From the NCBI RefSeq assembly GCF_024679095.1, contig NC_066518.1, forward strand, positions 9,711,083-9,775,082: DNA of 64,000 nt, given 5' to 3'. Each line of letters starts with the position of its first letter. The first letter of the stretch is position 1. Position numbers and translations under genes: made by a program. Positions 21,720 to 35,668 of the stretch are shown piece by piece. The notes beneath the pieces were generated by a model. It saw only the letters and a list, made by a program, of their open reading frames with translations. It was not told where the DNA came from and did no database searches. This DNA is from Eriocheir sinensis (lineage: Eukaryota > Arthropoda > Malacostraca > Decapoda > Varunidae).

Positions 21720-22610
21720 GGCGATAGTGGTGATGGTGGTGGTGGTGGGGGTAGTGGTAGTGGCGATAATGAGAGGGATATTGATGCTTATTGTGGTGGT
21801 GGTGGTGATGGGAGGAAGAGAATGAAAAGGAACGTGCAGATTGTAACTTAGGTGTGGTTGTGGTGGTGGTGATCCTGGTAAAAGTTTGGACTGATAGCAC
21901 GAAAATTAAAGTGGAAAAGAAGAGGAAAGAAATGGAAAAGAAAGGTGCAAACGGTTCTGAAGTTCGGTGAGGTGGAGATGACATTGGTGGTGGTGGTGGT
22001 GTAGACGTTACTGATGGGGGTACAGGGGAGGATGGTAGGACGAGAATGAAAAGAAAACGAAAACGAAAATGAAATGAAAGAAAGACATAAACAGCAATGA
22101 AGGTTAGGGGATGATATTAGGAGTGGTGCTGACGAAAGTAGGGATGCTGATGGTAATGGAGATGCTGACAAAAAAATACGAAAATGAAAACGAAATATAA
22201 AAGGTGCAAACAATAAAGAGATGAAATGGTGATGATATTAATGGTAGTATTAGTGGTAGTGGATGGTAATGGAGATGATGATGGTACGAGGAGAATGGCA
22301 AAAATACGAATAGAAAATGAAATAGTATAAAAGGTGCAAACAGTAAAGAGATAAAATGGCGATGATATTAATGGTAGTAGTAGTGGCAGTGGTAGTAGTA
22401 TAGTGATGTTGATGGTAGTGGAGATGCTGATGGTACGAGGAGAATGACAAAAATATACAAAAATTAAAACGAAATAAAAAAAAGTGCAAACAGTAAAGAG
22501 ATGAAATGGTGGATATCAATGGTAGTGGTAGTGGTAGTGGTATAGTGATGCTGATGGTAGTGGAGATGCAGATGGTACGAGGAGGAGGAGGAGGAGGAGG
22601 ATGCCGGAGT
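21720..22610. repeat. GGT/GAT-rich array of degenerate 130-150 bp units
   Basis: GTGCAAACARTAAAGAGATR recurs at 22204, 22334 and 22484 (periods 130 and 150). A diverged GTGCAAACGGTT occurs near 21943. Each unit also has GGTACGAGGAGAATG and (GGTAGT)n. Minus-strand His/Ser/Phe-rich frames are repeat translations. Confidence 0.8.
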
Positions 22611-22751
22611 GTCAGGAGGAGAGAGCGAGTGAAAAGAGGGATGCGTCTAATTGCATTAATGGATTCCGGGCCGTGGCTTCCGAACCGTATCGTAAAATAT
22701 TTCCTGAGTGATGCGCGGCGCGGGGCGGACGCTGAGGAAGAGTATGTGTAG

Positions 22752-22783
<32 letters not shown>
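22752..22783. repeat. (GAT)n microsatellite
   Basis: Ten or so GAT triplets. The sequence to 23150 is complex with scattered GAT and TAG triplets. Confidence 0.9.
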
Positions 22784-22786
<3 letters not shown>

Positions 22787-23182
22787 GCAGGAAGTCCGAC
22801 TGTGTTAAGAAAAGGGAGTGAAAAAGGAACGGAGAGAGTGTGTAACTAATGTACGGTAATGGTTGTAGTGGTAGTAGTAGTAGTAGCGTGAGTTGTAGTA
22901 GTGTGTATTGGAATAGTACTAATAGCTGGTGTTTAGTGATAACGATGATGACGACGATGATTAAGGCAAACGAAAAAGATATATGGACAGCTTCTAATGA
23001 TCTAATGACTGTGATATATATCTTAGTTGAGCCGATGATGATGATTAAGTGTAAGGCAAACGGAAAAAAAAATAGTGGATAGCTTCTAATGACTACAATA
23101 TACAACCTGGTCGATCCTTCTGAAGTCAATTAGGCATCGTTCTAATTAGGCATCGTTCTCTTAATGGGTAATGAACGGAGAT

Positions 23183-23725
23183 GCAGTAGCCGTGGGTGAA
23201 GCGATTTTTGATAATGGCGTTGATGCTATGTTTGGGGATGAATGTAAACTTCAAGAAGAGAAGGATAAGAGGTACAAGCTTGAAATTTATCCACCAAGTG
23301 CGTTTCCTAGTAACATGAAAGCAGTAGCCGTGGGTGAAGCGATTTTTTATAATGGTGTTGATGCTATGTTTGGTGGTGGATGTAAGCTTAAAGGAGAGAA
23401 AAATAAAGGGTACAAGCTTGAAATTTATCCACCAAATGCGTTTCCTAGTAACATGAAAGCAGTAGCCGTGGGTGAAGCGATTTTTTATAATGGTGTTGAT
23501 GCAATGTTGGGGGTGGATGTAGGCTAAAGGGAGAGAAAAATAAAGGGTACAAGCTTGAAATTTATCCACCAAATGCGTTTCCTAGTAACATGAAAGCAGT
23601 AGCCGTGGGTGAAGCGATTTTTTATAATGGTGTTGATGCTATGTTGGAGATGGATGTCAGCTTAAAGGAGGGTACAAGCTTGAAATTTATCCACCAAGTG
23701 CGCTTCTTAGTAAAATTAAAGCACT
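23183..23725. repeat. 138-bp tandem repeat, about four copies
   Basis: GCAGTAGCCGTGGGTGAAGC starts at 23183, 23321, 23459 and 23596; a decayed boundary lies at 23721. Periods are 138, 138, 137 and 125 bp. In copies one to three the plus frame stays open as a 46-residue repeat containing Val-Gly-Glu-Ala-Ile-Phe-Tyr-Asn-Gly-Val-Asp-Ala-Met. It ends at a stop at about 23525, within copy three. The minus strand is also open for 148 codons (23126-23572), with a 46-residue repeat containing Ile-Lys-Asn-Arg-Phe-Thr-His-Gly-Tyr. Double-strand openness, the stop and the one-base deletion in the later copies favour a non-coding minisatellite, but the units are unusually free of low complexity. I do not recognise the peptide. 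Confidence 0.9.
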
Positions 23726-23809
23726 GTGTAAGACTACCTCTCTACGTATCCTAAATCCTATCTACCTATACCACCTAAAAAGTCTCCAATACATAAACCT
23801 GAACAAGCG

Positions 23810-24065
23810 AGCCAAGCGTGCAGGTATTAGCGAGGCGGCCCGGGCAGGTGAGAGCGGCGCGTCCAGGTGTTCGCAGCGAGGGGGGGTCAAGCAGGCGGGT
23901 CCGGGGGCTTTTAGTTCACGCCGCCCACCTCCTAATTCAGGTGTATCCGCCCGCAGGTGAGCCGCGCCGGAGGTCGTATATCGCGGCGGGATGCAGTTCG
24001 GTGTGTGCACGGGGGGGAAGGGGGGGGGGGGGGGGACGCACGGCCATGGCAGGGGCGGAATTTCC
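23810..24065. promoter_or_regulatory. Short GC/CpG island with four CAGGTG boxes and a G16 run
   Basis: CAGGTG occurs at 23845, 23864, 23938 and 23954, and a CAGGTA at about 23821. CpGs are frequent and a G7 plus G16 tract lies at 24011-24035. Two of the boxes read CAGGTGAG and would also serve as donor-like sites. An open frame crosses the island on each strand (plus 23818-24210, minus 23762-24010), with no recognisable domain. A promoter, enhancer or exon is possible; the sequence does not decide. Confidence 0.35.
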
Positions 24066-24119
24066 CAAGGTTTCAGGGATACGTTTACTTATTTTTCTGT
24101 TTCTCTCCTTATTTTATTT

Positions 24120-24660
24120 TCTGAGACGTGGTTGGTTGGTTGGTTTGGTATTGGTGGTTGTGGTGGTGGTGGTGGAGGTGGGGGGTGGAATGAAGTGTTG
24201 TAGGTGGTGATGGAGTTGGTAGTGGAAGTGGGAGAAGGAAGGAGAGAAAACAGGAGAAGGAAAGGGGATGGAGATAGAAGGTGGAGTGAGGTAGCGTAGG
24301 TGGTGGTGTTGGTGGAGGTAGAGGATGGAATGTGGTGGTGTTGGTATAAATAGTGGAAGCAGTGGTGATGATGGTTGTGGTGGAAGACGTGGTAGTGAAG
24401 GAGACAGAAGGAGTGTGGTGGTGGTAGTTGTGGTGGTAGTGGAATTAGAAGTCGTGGTGGTCGTGGTGGAGATAGAGAGTGGAATGGTGTATAGGTGATG
24501 GTGGTGGTGGTAGTTGTGGTGGTAGTGGAATTAGAAGTCGTGCTGGTCGTGGTGGAGATAGAGTGGAATAGTGTATAGAAGGTGATGGTGGTGGTGATAG
24601 TTTGACCCGGGATGGTGGTGGCGGTTGTAGTGAAGGTCGTAGTGGTGCTAATATCTTCCC
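24120..24660. repeat. GGT-rich array with an 87-bp duplication
   Basis: GTGGTAGTTGTGGTGGTAGT begins at 24421 and 24508, sharing GGAATTAGAAGTCGT and a following GGTGGAGATAGAG. GGT and GGTGGA units fill the remainder. Confidence 0.8.
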
Positions 24661-25080
24661 ACGCTGGTTGTGGTTGTGGTGATAGGGTTCGTCGTGGAGC
24701 TAAAACCTTCCCAAACTCGTCATCTTCCTCAGGTCCTACATAACGACAACGACAAGGACGAGAGCGAGCGAGCGACGAGCATATTTTCTTTTACCCGGAT
24801 AAGGATGGAAAGAGAGAGGAGAGGAAGTATATTTTACATAGGCGAAAAAAGAGGAACATTTGACGCTGACAGGGACTATTCTTTTCAAGGCGCGGGACCA
24901 TATTTCTCCGCAGCCAAGAAGTTTATTTGACACAGACTCGAGGGCTTGGGAGGGAGGGGGGAAGGGGGAGGAGGTAGGGGGTGTATTTTTCACGGCTAGG
25001 AGGGGGTATAATAGCCACGCCGAGGGGAGAATGAAGGGAGAGGGGAGAGGGAGAAGGAGAGGGGAGATAATTCTGAGTAA

Positions 25081-25222
<142 letters not shown>

Positions 25223-25299
25223 CAACGAAGGTCAACTAACAATCAGATATTTTGGGGTCTTGTGATGGTCCAGATAGCCTGTGAATGTGGCTGCCCTAC

Positions 25300-25473
25300 C
25301 TCCCCCTCCTCCTCCTCCTCCTCCTCCTCCTCCTCCTCCTCCTCCTCCATCTCTCCCCCTCCTCCTCGTCCTCCTCCTCCTCCCCTCCGACTGACAAATT
25401 GTGTGGCGGGAGGGTGAGAGGAAAAGAGAGAGAGAGAGGGGAGAGAGCGTGGGAGTGTAGGGGGATAAAGGAT

Positions 25474-25570
<97 letters not shown>

Positions 25571-25607
25571 ATGAGGAGCACGGGAGGACTGTAACAAAAA
25601 AAAATAA

Positions 25608-25701
<94 letters not shown>
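25300..25701. repeat. (CTC)n and two (GA)n runs
   Basis: (CTC)n lies at about 25302-25384, (GA)n at 25477-25567 and (GA)n at 25611-25701. Confidence 0.95.
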
Positions 25702-25702
<1 letters not shown>

Positions 25703-25909
25703 AAGGGAAGAGTTAAGACAATGGAAAGAGGAAAAGGGGAGAGAGAGAGTGAAAGAGAGAGAGAGAGAGGGAGAACAAAGGGAAGAGTGGAGAGAAACGA
25801 AGGAAATTGGAAGGCTAAAGGAGAATGAATGAAGGCAATGCAAGGGGCGGCGTAAGAGTTTAGAGTCAACCAATTCTGATAAACGTAATGATGACTAAAA
25901 TGTTTGGAG

Positions 25910-26545
25910 GAAAGGGTGAGGAAGTTAACTGCAAGGAAGGAGGAAGAGGAGGAGGAGGAGGAGAGCGAGAGAGAATTAGGAGGAGGAGGAGGCGGTGAAA
26001 GAAGAGGAGGAAGAGGACGAAAAACGGCGAAAAAGAGGAAAAGGAGGAAGAGGACGAGGAGAAGGAGAAACAGGCGATGAAAAATGAATTAAAAAAAAAC
26101 GAGGAAGAGGAAAAGGAGTTAAGAGGCGGCGAAAAAAAAAGAGGAAGGAAAGGACGAAGAGGAGAAGGAGAAGGAGGAAGAGGCGGTGGAAAGAGAAGAG
26201 GAAGAGGCGGCGAAAAAAAAGGAAGAAAAGGCCGAAGAAAAGGAAAAGGAGAAGGAGGAAGAGACGGTAGAAAGAGAAGAGGAAGAGAAGGAGAAAGCGG
26301 AGAAGGCGGTGTAAAAAGAAATGGAAGAAAAGGACAAAGAACAGGAAGAGGAGAAGGAGGAAAAGGCCATGAAAAAGAAAGAGGAAGAGGAGGACGAGCA
26401 AGAGGAAGAGGAGGAGAAGGAAGAAGAATGGAAGGTAACAAGAAAAGACGACCGGGAACGAGAGAGAATAGAAATAATAATAGCTTGTGTTTGAGACGAA
26501 TGAGAAGAAGAAGAAAAAAAAGAAGAAGAAGAAGAAGATGAATGG
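25910..26545. repeat. Purine block with degenerate 80-100 bp GGCGGCGAAAA units
   Basis: GGCGGCGAAAA begins at 26125 and 26206, with a diverged GGCGGTGTAAA near 26305. GAAGAGGAAGAGG fills the units. The plus frame of 154 codons is Gly/Arg/Lys/Glu low complexity. Confidence 0.7.
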
Positions 26546-26599
26546 TATATAGGTCAGGGCAATCCATAACACACTTTTAGCTCTCTAACAAAAGGGATG

Positions 26600-27536
<937 letters not shown>

Positions 27537-27549
27537 GATTTCTGTGATC

Positions 27550-28110
27550 AGCTGTTTGTGAAGACGTCTTTCCTCCCCCACTTCTTCCTCCTCCCCCTCC
27601 TCTTCCTCTTGCTCTTCATATTTTTCTTTCTTCTCCTGGCATCCTCCTCCTTCTCCCTCCAATGTCTTACTCTTCTCCTTATCGTGCCTCTAATATCTTA
27701 CTTCTCTTTGTTCTTCTGCTCTTCTTGTCGTCCTCCTCATCTTCCTCTTCTTCCTACTCCTCGCCTTCCTTTCTGTCGCATCTTTTACCCTCCACTACTA
27801 TTACTTCTTCATCTTTTTCTTCTTCCTCCTAGCGACCTCTACCTTCTCCCTCCAATATGTATCTTACTCCTTGTTCTTCTCCTCTTACGTCTCCCCCTCC
27901 TCCTCTTTCTCTTTTTCCTCCTTTTCCTTCTTCTAATGTATTTTTCCATCTCATTTCCCTTCTTCCTCCCCCTTTCCACATTCGTCCTCCTCCCCACATC
28001 CTCCTCCTTAATTCAATGTCTTCCTCCTCTCCCTCCTGCTTTCTAATGTCCCTCTTCTCCCTCCTCCTTCTCCTCCCCCGCCACACCACCTCCACCTCCA
28101 CCTCTCCCCC
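27550..28110. repeat. Pyrimidine-rich block (CTC/TTC units)
   Basis: C/T-rich with repeated CTTCTCCTC and CTCCCTCCAAT motifs near 27657, 27847 and 28010. No gene. Confidence 0.75.
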
Positions 28111-28320
28111 TCTTTGCTTTCGCGTTGGTGGCGGTGAGGAGTGCTGAACAAACAGCGTGGAATTCCTATGCTGTGTTTGCTGTCCACCGGGATGATAAAA
28201 CGCCCCTAATTTGTCCGCCGCACGAAAACCATCTCGCGGAAAAATCCTTTGCGACGCGCTCTGGCCGCGGGGCGTTTTGAGGCGAGGACTTCAGTGATGC
28301 GCTCTTTTTGTATCTTTTGT
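28110..28320. other. Short complex segment, no gene seen
   Basis: Balanced sequence with several CpGs (28130-28300). Frames are open in both directions but nothing is recognisable. Confidence 0.4.
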
Positions 28321-28450
28321 GAGGAGGAGGAGGAGGAGGTAGAGGTAGAGGAAGAGGTAGAGGAGGAGGCAGAAATAGCAGCAGAAGTAGAACACAAACA
28401 AGAACAAGAAGAAAAAGAAGATATAGAAGAGGAAGAGAAAGAGTCGAGAA
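28321..28450. repeat. GGA/GAA purine tract
   Basis: GAGGAGG, GTAGAG and GAAGAA triplets. The plus frame is Glu-rich low complexity. Confidence 0.75.
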
Positions 28451-28454
28451 TCCG

Positions 28455-29390
28455 TATGTTTTGTATATGTGTAATGGAGGAGATGATTGGGTGTGGGGGG
28501 GGGTACAAAAGGGAGGAGACTGAAGACTTTTTGTTTGTTTATTTGTTTTTGTAGCTGTTTTGATGATATTGATGATGATTGATGATTGATGATTATATAG
28601 ATGTTGCGTTCACCAAGCTACAAATCCCCAGAAGTGACGATACATATCATAGTATCGTTACCCCGTTTACACTTTATACTCAACATTGTGATTTCTTTGA
28701 TTATGTACCAACCTAAAAAGGGACATAAAGCCAAGAAAAAGATTAATGGCATGGCGTCTACTTATTCGCAAGATATATTAGAGTTATATTCAAATCGTAG
28801 TGGTGTGGCAGATGGTCGGAGGCAGGAGGATGTAGAGGAACTGCTGAGGAAGGCCGTTGGTTGTTCTTGAGGGCAGGAAGCGAGTGAAATGGTAAGGAGA
28901 GGTATGGGAGAAGGGTTGGAAATTGTAGAAAGAAGCTCAGAGGTAAGAAGTGATGAGTTCAATGGTGGATAATAGATGACAGGCTGGGAAAGTTGGGGAT
29001 AAAGAGAGAGAATGGTTTGGAAATGGTAGGAAGGACATAGAGCCTAAGTGGTAAGTGGTGAAGTGTTTGAAGGCTGAGTGATTGAAGGTAAGAGTTCAGG
29101 TGATGGGAAATGGGGGTGGAAGGGGGGAGTGGTGTTGCTTATAGGTAGGGGGGAGTAAGTATGGGAGAGGGGGCATCTGGATATCTGAGGGAGTGTGTTA
29201 GGTAAGAGTGGGGAGGGGTAAGGGCGGGATAGGGGGATATATGGAGGAGGGGGGCAGTTTTAAGTATGGGTAAGTTAGGGGGGAAGGGGGGTTGGTATGG
29301 GTGTGTGGGGGGGGTAAGGGTGGGCGTTGTGTGGGCGTGCAAGGATCGTATATCAACAGCAGGCGGGCTTGTGCATAATGGCGCCCTCCT
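28455..29390. other. Complex then G-rich sequence, no gene demonstrated
   Basis: 28590-28870 is AT-balanced and holds an 89-codon plus frame (28601-28870) with Lys-rich and Asp/Glu-rich stretches but no known domain. From 28880 it becomes GGT/GGGG-rich, with repeated GTAAGAGTGGGG-like words. Confidence 0.45.
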
Positions 29391-29394
29391 TCTC

Positions 29395-29455
29395 TCCTTC
29401 CTCCTTCCTTTTCCTTCCTTCCTTCATTCCTTCCTCCCTGTCCGTCATTCCGTCC

Positions 29456-29492
<37 letters not shown>

Positions 29493-29910
29493 TCTTAATT
29501 ATCTACCTTCCTCTCTATCTATTCCTTTCATTCTTCCTTCCTTCCCATTTCTACGTTCACTTCTCTCAACGCACACAAAAAATGTTCATCCCTTTTCTAT
29601 GTTCTTCCTTCACTCCTTCCCTCCTTTCTTCCCTTCCTCCTTCCTTACCTTGTTCCATCTCTCTTCCCTTATTATTCCCTCCCTCTCTTCCTCACCCTTC
29701 TATTATCTTCCTTCTTCTAGTTTTTCCTCTACTTCTTCCCCTTTCTCCTCCCTTTCTCCCTCCTTCCCCCGTTTCTTCTCTCTTGTCTGATTATTCCCTC
29801 CCTCTCTTCCTCACCCTTCTCATATCTTCCTCCTTCTCTCCCTCTCTCCCTCCTCCTCCTCTTCCTCCTCCTCCTCCTCCTCCTCCTCCTCCTCCTCCTC
29901 ATCCTCATCT
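29395..29910. repeat. Pyrimidine-rich block with (CT)n and (CTC)n
   Basis: TTCC repeats at 29395-29450, (CT)n at 29457-29490 and (CTC)n at 29855-29900. The motif TTATTCCCTCCCTCTCTTCC occurs near 29669 and 29791, a 122-bp degenerate duplication. Confidence 0.8.
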
Positions 29911-30084
29911 CAACCTGCTTCGCCTCATTCTCTCCGTGTTTTTTTTTCCTCATTCTTTGCTATTTCTTTTAGCTGCGTAATTTTCCTCTTATTTGACTTT
30001 TTTTCCTCACAAATTTCTCTCCTGTTTCGGATGGAGGGAGCGAGAAAAGAAGATGAAAATTATAAAGGAGATGAAGAGGGAAGG

Positions 30085-31226
<1,142 letters not shown>

Positions 31227-31262
31227 CTTCGTCAGGTCAGGTCAGGTCAGGTCAGGCCAGAG
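31227..31262. repeat. (GTCAG)n pentamer array
   Basis: Four perfect TCAGG pentamers plus a variant. The unit is one substitution from the arthropod telomere unit TTAGG. A second small cluster (GGTCAGGTCAGGTAAGG) is near 34297-34310. Confidence 0.85.
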
Positions 31263-31319
31263 TGCAGCCGGACATCGCTTCGTCTTTTCCTGCGTCAGTC
31301 ATAAATTCTTGAGCGTGGG

Positions 31320-31870
31320 CTTGTTAGGCTGAGGCAGAGTTGGAGGGACGGAGTAGTGGGGATGAAGGGAGAGAGGTAGGCCAGGAAGGGAGAGACGGAG
31401 GGAGAGAGGAGAGAATATAGCTTGAAGGAAGGTGAGGGTGACGGAAGGAGAAGAAGGGAGGCAATGGATGGGTAGGAAAATTGGAAGGTAAGGAAAGAAG
31501 GGTCAGAGAGGGAGGGAGAAAGTCTTGAAGAAAAGTAATGATGGAGGAAGTGAAGAAGGTGAGTCAATGAATGGGTAGGAAGATTTGAAGGTAAGGGGAA
31601 ATGGGTCAGGAAGAAAAATAGAGGAAAAAAAAGAGGAGACTGTAGCTTTTGTTGGGTGATGGAATGAAGAAATAGCGAGGGGAGGTGAAGGAGAGGGGAA
31701 TAAAAAACAGCAAATGGGAAAGGAAGAAGCAATGAAGGACTTTGAGGGACATTTTGAAGATGATGGAAGGGGGGAAGAAGGAGTAGATGGGAAGGGAAGT
31801 AAAGGAAAGAAAAGAGAGATAAAGAAAGAAGAAGGTTTGTGGCTTTGGAATGCGTCTTAAAGTAAAATAA
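31320..31870. repeat. Purine-rich block with degenerate about 115-bp units
   Basis: GGGTAGGAARATTKGAAGGTAAGG occurs near 31468 and 31573, each followed by GGGTCAG. Ser/Leu/Pro minus frames are compositional. Confidence 0.65.
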
Positions 31871-31871
31871 A

Positions 31872-32359
<488 letters not shown>

Positions 32360-32360
<1 letters not shown>

Positions 32361-33330
32361 GAGGAGGAAGAGATAGAGGAAAAGGGAAAAGGTATGATCG
32401 GAAGGAAGTGAGAGAGGTAAGAGCGAAGGAGATGAGGAGGAGGAGGAAGATAAGGAAGGGGAGAAGCGAGAATAAAAGTGCATGAAGAAGAGAGGAAAGG
32501 AAGAGAAGAGACGGAGTGGAAGAAGAAAGAAAGGAAGAGGAAGAAAGAAGGAGATAAAGAAATATAGATGAAACTAGGAATGAAAGGAAGCATTAAGAAA
32601 GAAGAAAGGAGGAGGGAAGAAGAGGAGAAAGGAGGAGAGGAAAGGTGGAGTGGACGAACAATAGGAAGAAGAGGGAAAGATGAAAGAAAGAAAGAAATGG
32701 CGAAAGAGAAAAAGGAAGGGGTAAAAGAGAGAAAAAAAAAGAGAAATGAGTCGGGAAAGGAAAAAAAGTGTCAAGAAAGAAGTAAATGAAGAAGGAAAGA
32801 TAGGGAAAAGGAGGAGGAGGAGGAGAGGTGGAGTGGACGAAGAAGGGAGGAAAAGGTGAAAGAGGGAGAAAAGGGGAGGGAGGGAAAAGGAGATAAGAAA
32901 GAAGTATACGAAAGTGGGAAGAAGGGGAGAAAGTAGGCGTGGTGGAATGGACGAAGGAGGGAGAGAAAAGATGAAAGAGAAAGACGAGGAAGGAAGAAAA
33001 AGTAAATAAAAAAGTATACGAAGGTGGCAAGACGGAGAGGAGGGAAGGAGAAGAAGAAGAGCAGAGGAGAGGTGGAGTAGACGAAGAAGAGGAGAGGATG
33101 AATAGATAAAAGAGGAAGAAGGAGAGAAAAATAGATATGAAAGAAATCTACGAATGTCGGAAGAGAGAGATGAAATGGACGAAGAGAAGGAAAGAAAGGG
33201 AAGAGGTGAGGGAGGCGGGAAGAGGATGAGGCGAAGGAGAAAGGAGGGAAGGGAGGGGAAGGAGGAGAGGAGGGGGAAGGGCTGAGGAGAGAAGGAGTGA
33301 GGGGGAGGCTGTAAAAGGCCGGGGCGGGCG
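32360..33330. repeat. Purine-rich block with degenerate about 120-150 bp repeats
   Basis: GTGGAGTGGACGAA-type words recur near 32645, 32828, 32940 and 33072, each followed by AAGAGAAAGATGAAAGA-like sequence. Decayed tandem structure; no gene. Confidence 0.65.
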
Positions 33331-33334
33331 TGTG

Positions 33335-34140
33335 AGTGTAGTGGGTGCCTGCTAGTGCTCCTCTGGGCCTAATAATATGCTCTTTGGATATATTCTCCTC
33401 GATATATGCTCCATGAGGGATGAAAAGACCCTAAGAACGAGGAGGAGGAGGAGGAGGTTGTAGTGGAGGAAGAAGACGAAGAAGAAGAACAAGGGAAAGA
33501 CGTTGAGAATTTGAAAGACCAAGAAAAATGAAGAAAGATTGACGAAAAAATGAAGTTAAGAAAGAGAGGAGGAAGATAAAGAAGGGAAGGAACAAGAAGA
33601 GTAAGAAAGAAAGAAAGTAAGACGAGAAAATGAAGGAAGGAAAGAAAAAGAAGAGGATTAAGAAAATACCAAAGAAAGAAATGACGAGCAAACGAAGGAA
33701 GGAAAGACAGAGAGGTGGAAGAAAGAAGAGGAGGAGAAGGAACAAGAAAAATAAGTAAGAAATAAAGACGAGAATATGAAGAAAGAATGAAAAAGAAATG
33801 AGGAAAATGAAGAAGAGAAAGACCAGCAAAAATATGAACGAAAATAAGACCCCAAAAATGAAAAAAAGAATAAAAAAAGTCTGAGAAAGAAATTAGAATA
33901 AGAAAATTTTCACATGATATTTTTGATGATGTAAGCGTCGACGGACGTTACCAAAGAATTATGAAAGTGATAACGAAGGTATTTGAAGAAGAGAGAGAAA
34001 GAGAGAGAGAAGAAAATTGTGAAGAAAATGTTCCCTCTGGTGGGCTAGGTCAGGGGCGTTGAGGAAGAAATAGAAGAAAGTTGAAGAAGAAGGGAAAGGG
34101 AGAAGAAGTAGGAGATGAAGAAGATTACATTCGGTGGGGC
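33335..34140. other. A/G-rich sequence, no gene
   Basis: GGA run at 33441-33458, then GAAAGAAGA-rich sequence. A short complex segment lies at 33340-33430 and another (GGGCTAGGTCAGGGGCG) near 34042. Confidence 0.55.
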
Positions 34141-34144
34141 AGAT

Positions 34145-34259
<115 letters not shown>

Positions 34260-34839
34260 AAAAGTTGGCCCAATAAAAGGAGAAAGGAGGCAGGTCAGGT
34301 CAGGTAAGGTATCGTTAAGGGAGGAAGAGAAGAAGAAGAAGAAAAAGAAGAAGAAGAAGAAGAAAAAGAAGAAAGTAGAAAAAAGAGAAGAAGAAGAAGA
34401 AGAAGGAGAAGAAGAAGTACAAAAGGTTAAGGAAAGTTTCAACGTGCAAAATAAAAACTAGAGAAGAAGAAAAGATTAAGAAAAAAACAGACGAAAAAAA
34501 AGAGAAGAAAACGAAGAAAAAGACGAAGCAAAAATTATGAGACTACGAAGAAAAAGAAGAAAGATGAAAAACGGAAAAACATATGATGATGAAGACAAGA
34601 AGGTTAGGAAAAAAATAAAAATAAAAATGAGAAGAAAACGAAGTAAAAGTTGAAGAAAAAAATAATAATGAGACCAAGAAGAAAAAGAAAAGATGAAAAA
34701 CGAAAATAAGCCGACGAAGACGAAGGAGAGGTTAGGAAAAGAGAAAGTAGAGGAAAATAGTTAAGAAAAGAGAAAAAAAGAGTTAAGAGGAAAATGTCAA
34801 AGGGGTAAGAAGATGGAGGGAATGAGGAAGGAAATGTAG

Positions 34840-34990
34840 CACAACGTTGAGGAGGAGGAGGAGGAGGAGGAATGACCGACAGGAGGAGGAGGAATGAGCG
34901 ACAGGAGGAGGAGGAGGAGGAATGAGCGACTGGAGGAGGAGGAGGAGGAATGACCGACAGGAGGAGGAGGAGAAGGAATGAGCGACAGTA
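34840..34990. repeat. Minisatellite with AATGAGCGACAGGAGG units, 22-29 bp
   Basis: AATGASCGAC occurs at about 34870, 34892, 34920, 34949 and 34976, separated by variable (GGA)n. Confidence 0.85.
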
Positions 34991-35079
34991 GGAGGAGAGA
35001 AACATTGGAGGTAACGGAGGAAACGAAGTCCAAAAATGGTTATGTTTCTCCACTCCTCTTTCTCTTATTTGTGAGGGAG

Positions 35080-35390
35080 GAGGAGGAGGAGGAGGAACAG
35101 GAGAAGGAAGAGGAGAAGGAGGAGGAGGAGAAGGAGGAAGACCTGCAGAAGGAGGAAGAGGAGGAGGAGGAGGAGGAGGAGGAGAAGGAGGAGGAGGAGG
35201 AGGAAGACATGCAGAAGGAGGAACAGGAGAAGGAGGAGGAGGAGGAGGAGGAGGAGGAGGAGGAGGAGGAGGAGGAAGACATGCAGAAGGAGGAACAGGA
35301 GAAGGAGGAGGAGGAGGAAGAGGAGGAGGAAGACATGCAGAAGGAGGAACAGGAGAAGGAGGAGGAGGAGGAAGAGGAGGTCTCTCGTGC
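35080..35390. repeat. Acidic-coding minisatellite, units 54-72 bp
   Basis: GAAGACATGCAGAAGGAGG (first copy GACCTGCAG) recurs at about 35140, 35206, 35278 and 35332, joined by (GGA)n. The periods 66, 72 and 54 are all multiples of three. The plus frame stays open as Glu-rich repeats with Asp-Met-Gln-Lys-Glu-Glu. Both the plus frame (34978-35487) and the minus Ser-rich frame are open. Probably non-coding. Confidence 0.85.
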
Positions 35391-35399
35391 TGGACCACT

Positions 35400-35668
35400 T
35401 TCGAGAATTTGCAGTTTAATCAAGAATTGTTACTGGGAATTTGTGGGCCATCTTACACTCTCTCTCTCGATCTCAAGGTCGGACTAATTTGTTCCCCGGA
35501 CGAGGCTCACTTAATGAACCACTTCGTCGAGGCGCCGCCAGAGGGAAGGAAGGGAAAGAAGGTGACGATTCCTCCTTCCTTCCTCCGTTCCTTCTCCTGT
35601 TCCTCCGTTCCTCCCCTCGAGCCCGTATTCCCGATCTCTCTACTGGTATATCCTGCCCACTCTTGAAC
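35400..35668. other. Complex segment, no gene demonstrated
   Basis: Balanced sequence of about 270 bp containing an 85-codon plus frame (35409-35666) with no recognisable domain. It leads directly into the TTAGG array. Confidence 0.4.

Noticed and set aside
24005..24040. Poly-G run as a possible assembly artefact
   Set aside because: G-runs of this size also occur at 37082 and as C-runs at 46778 and 53755. Without read data it cannot be called an error.
28601..28870. 89-codon plus frame with a Lys-rich and Asp/Glu-rich C-terminal half
   Set aside because: No known domain, no convincing start context and no splice context. Kept only as part of an unannotated complex segment.
34840..34990. 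Regularly spaced short repeats resembling a CRISPR array
   Set aside because: Repeats are GGA-rich, spacers are also repeats and vary by triplet slippage, and the genome is eukaryotic.
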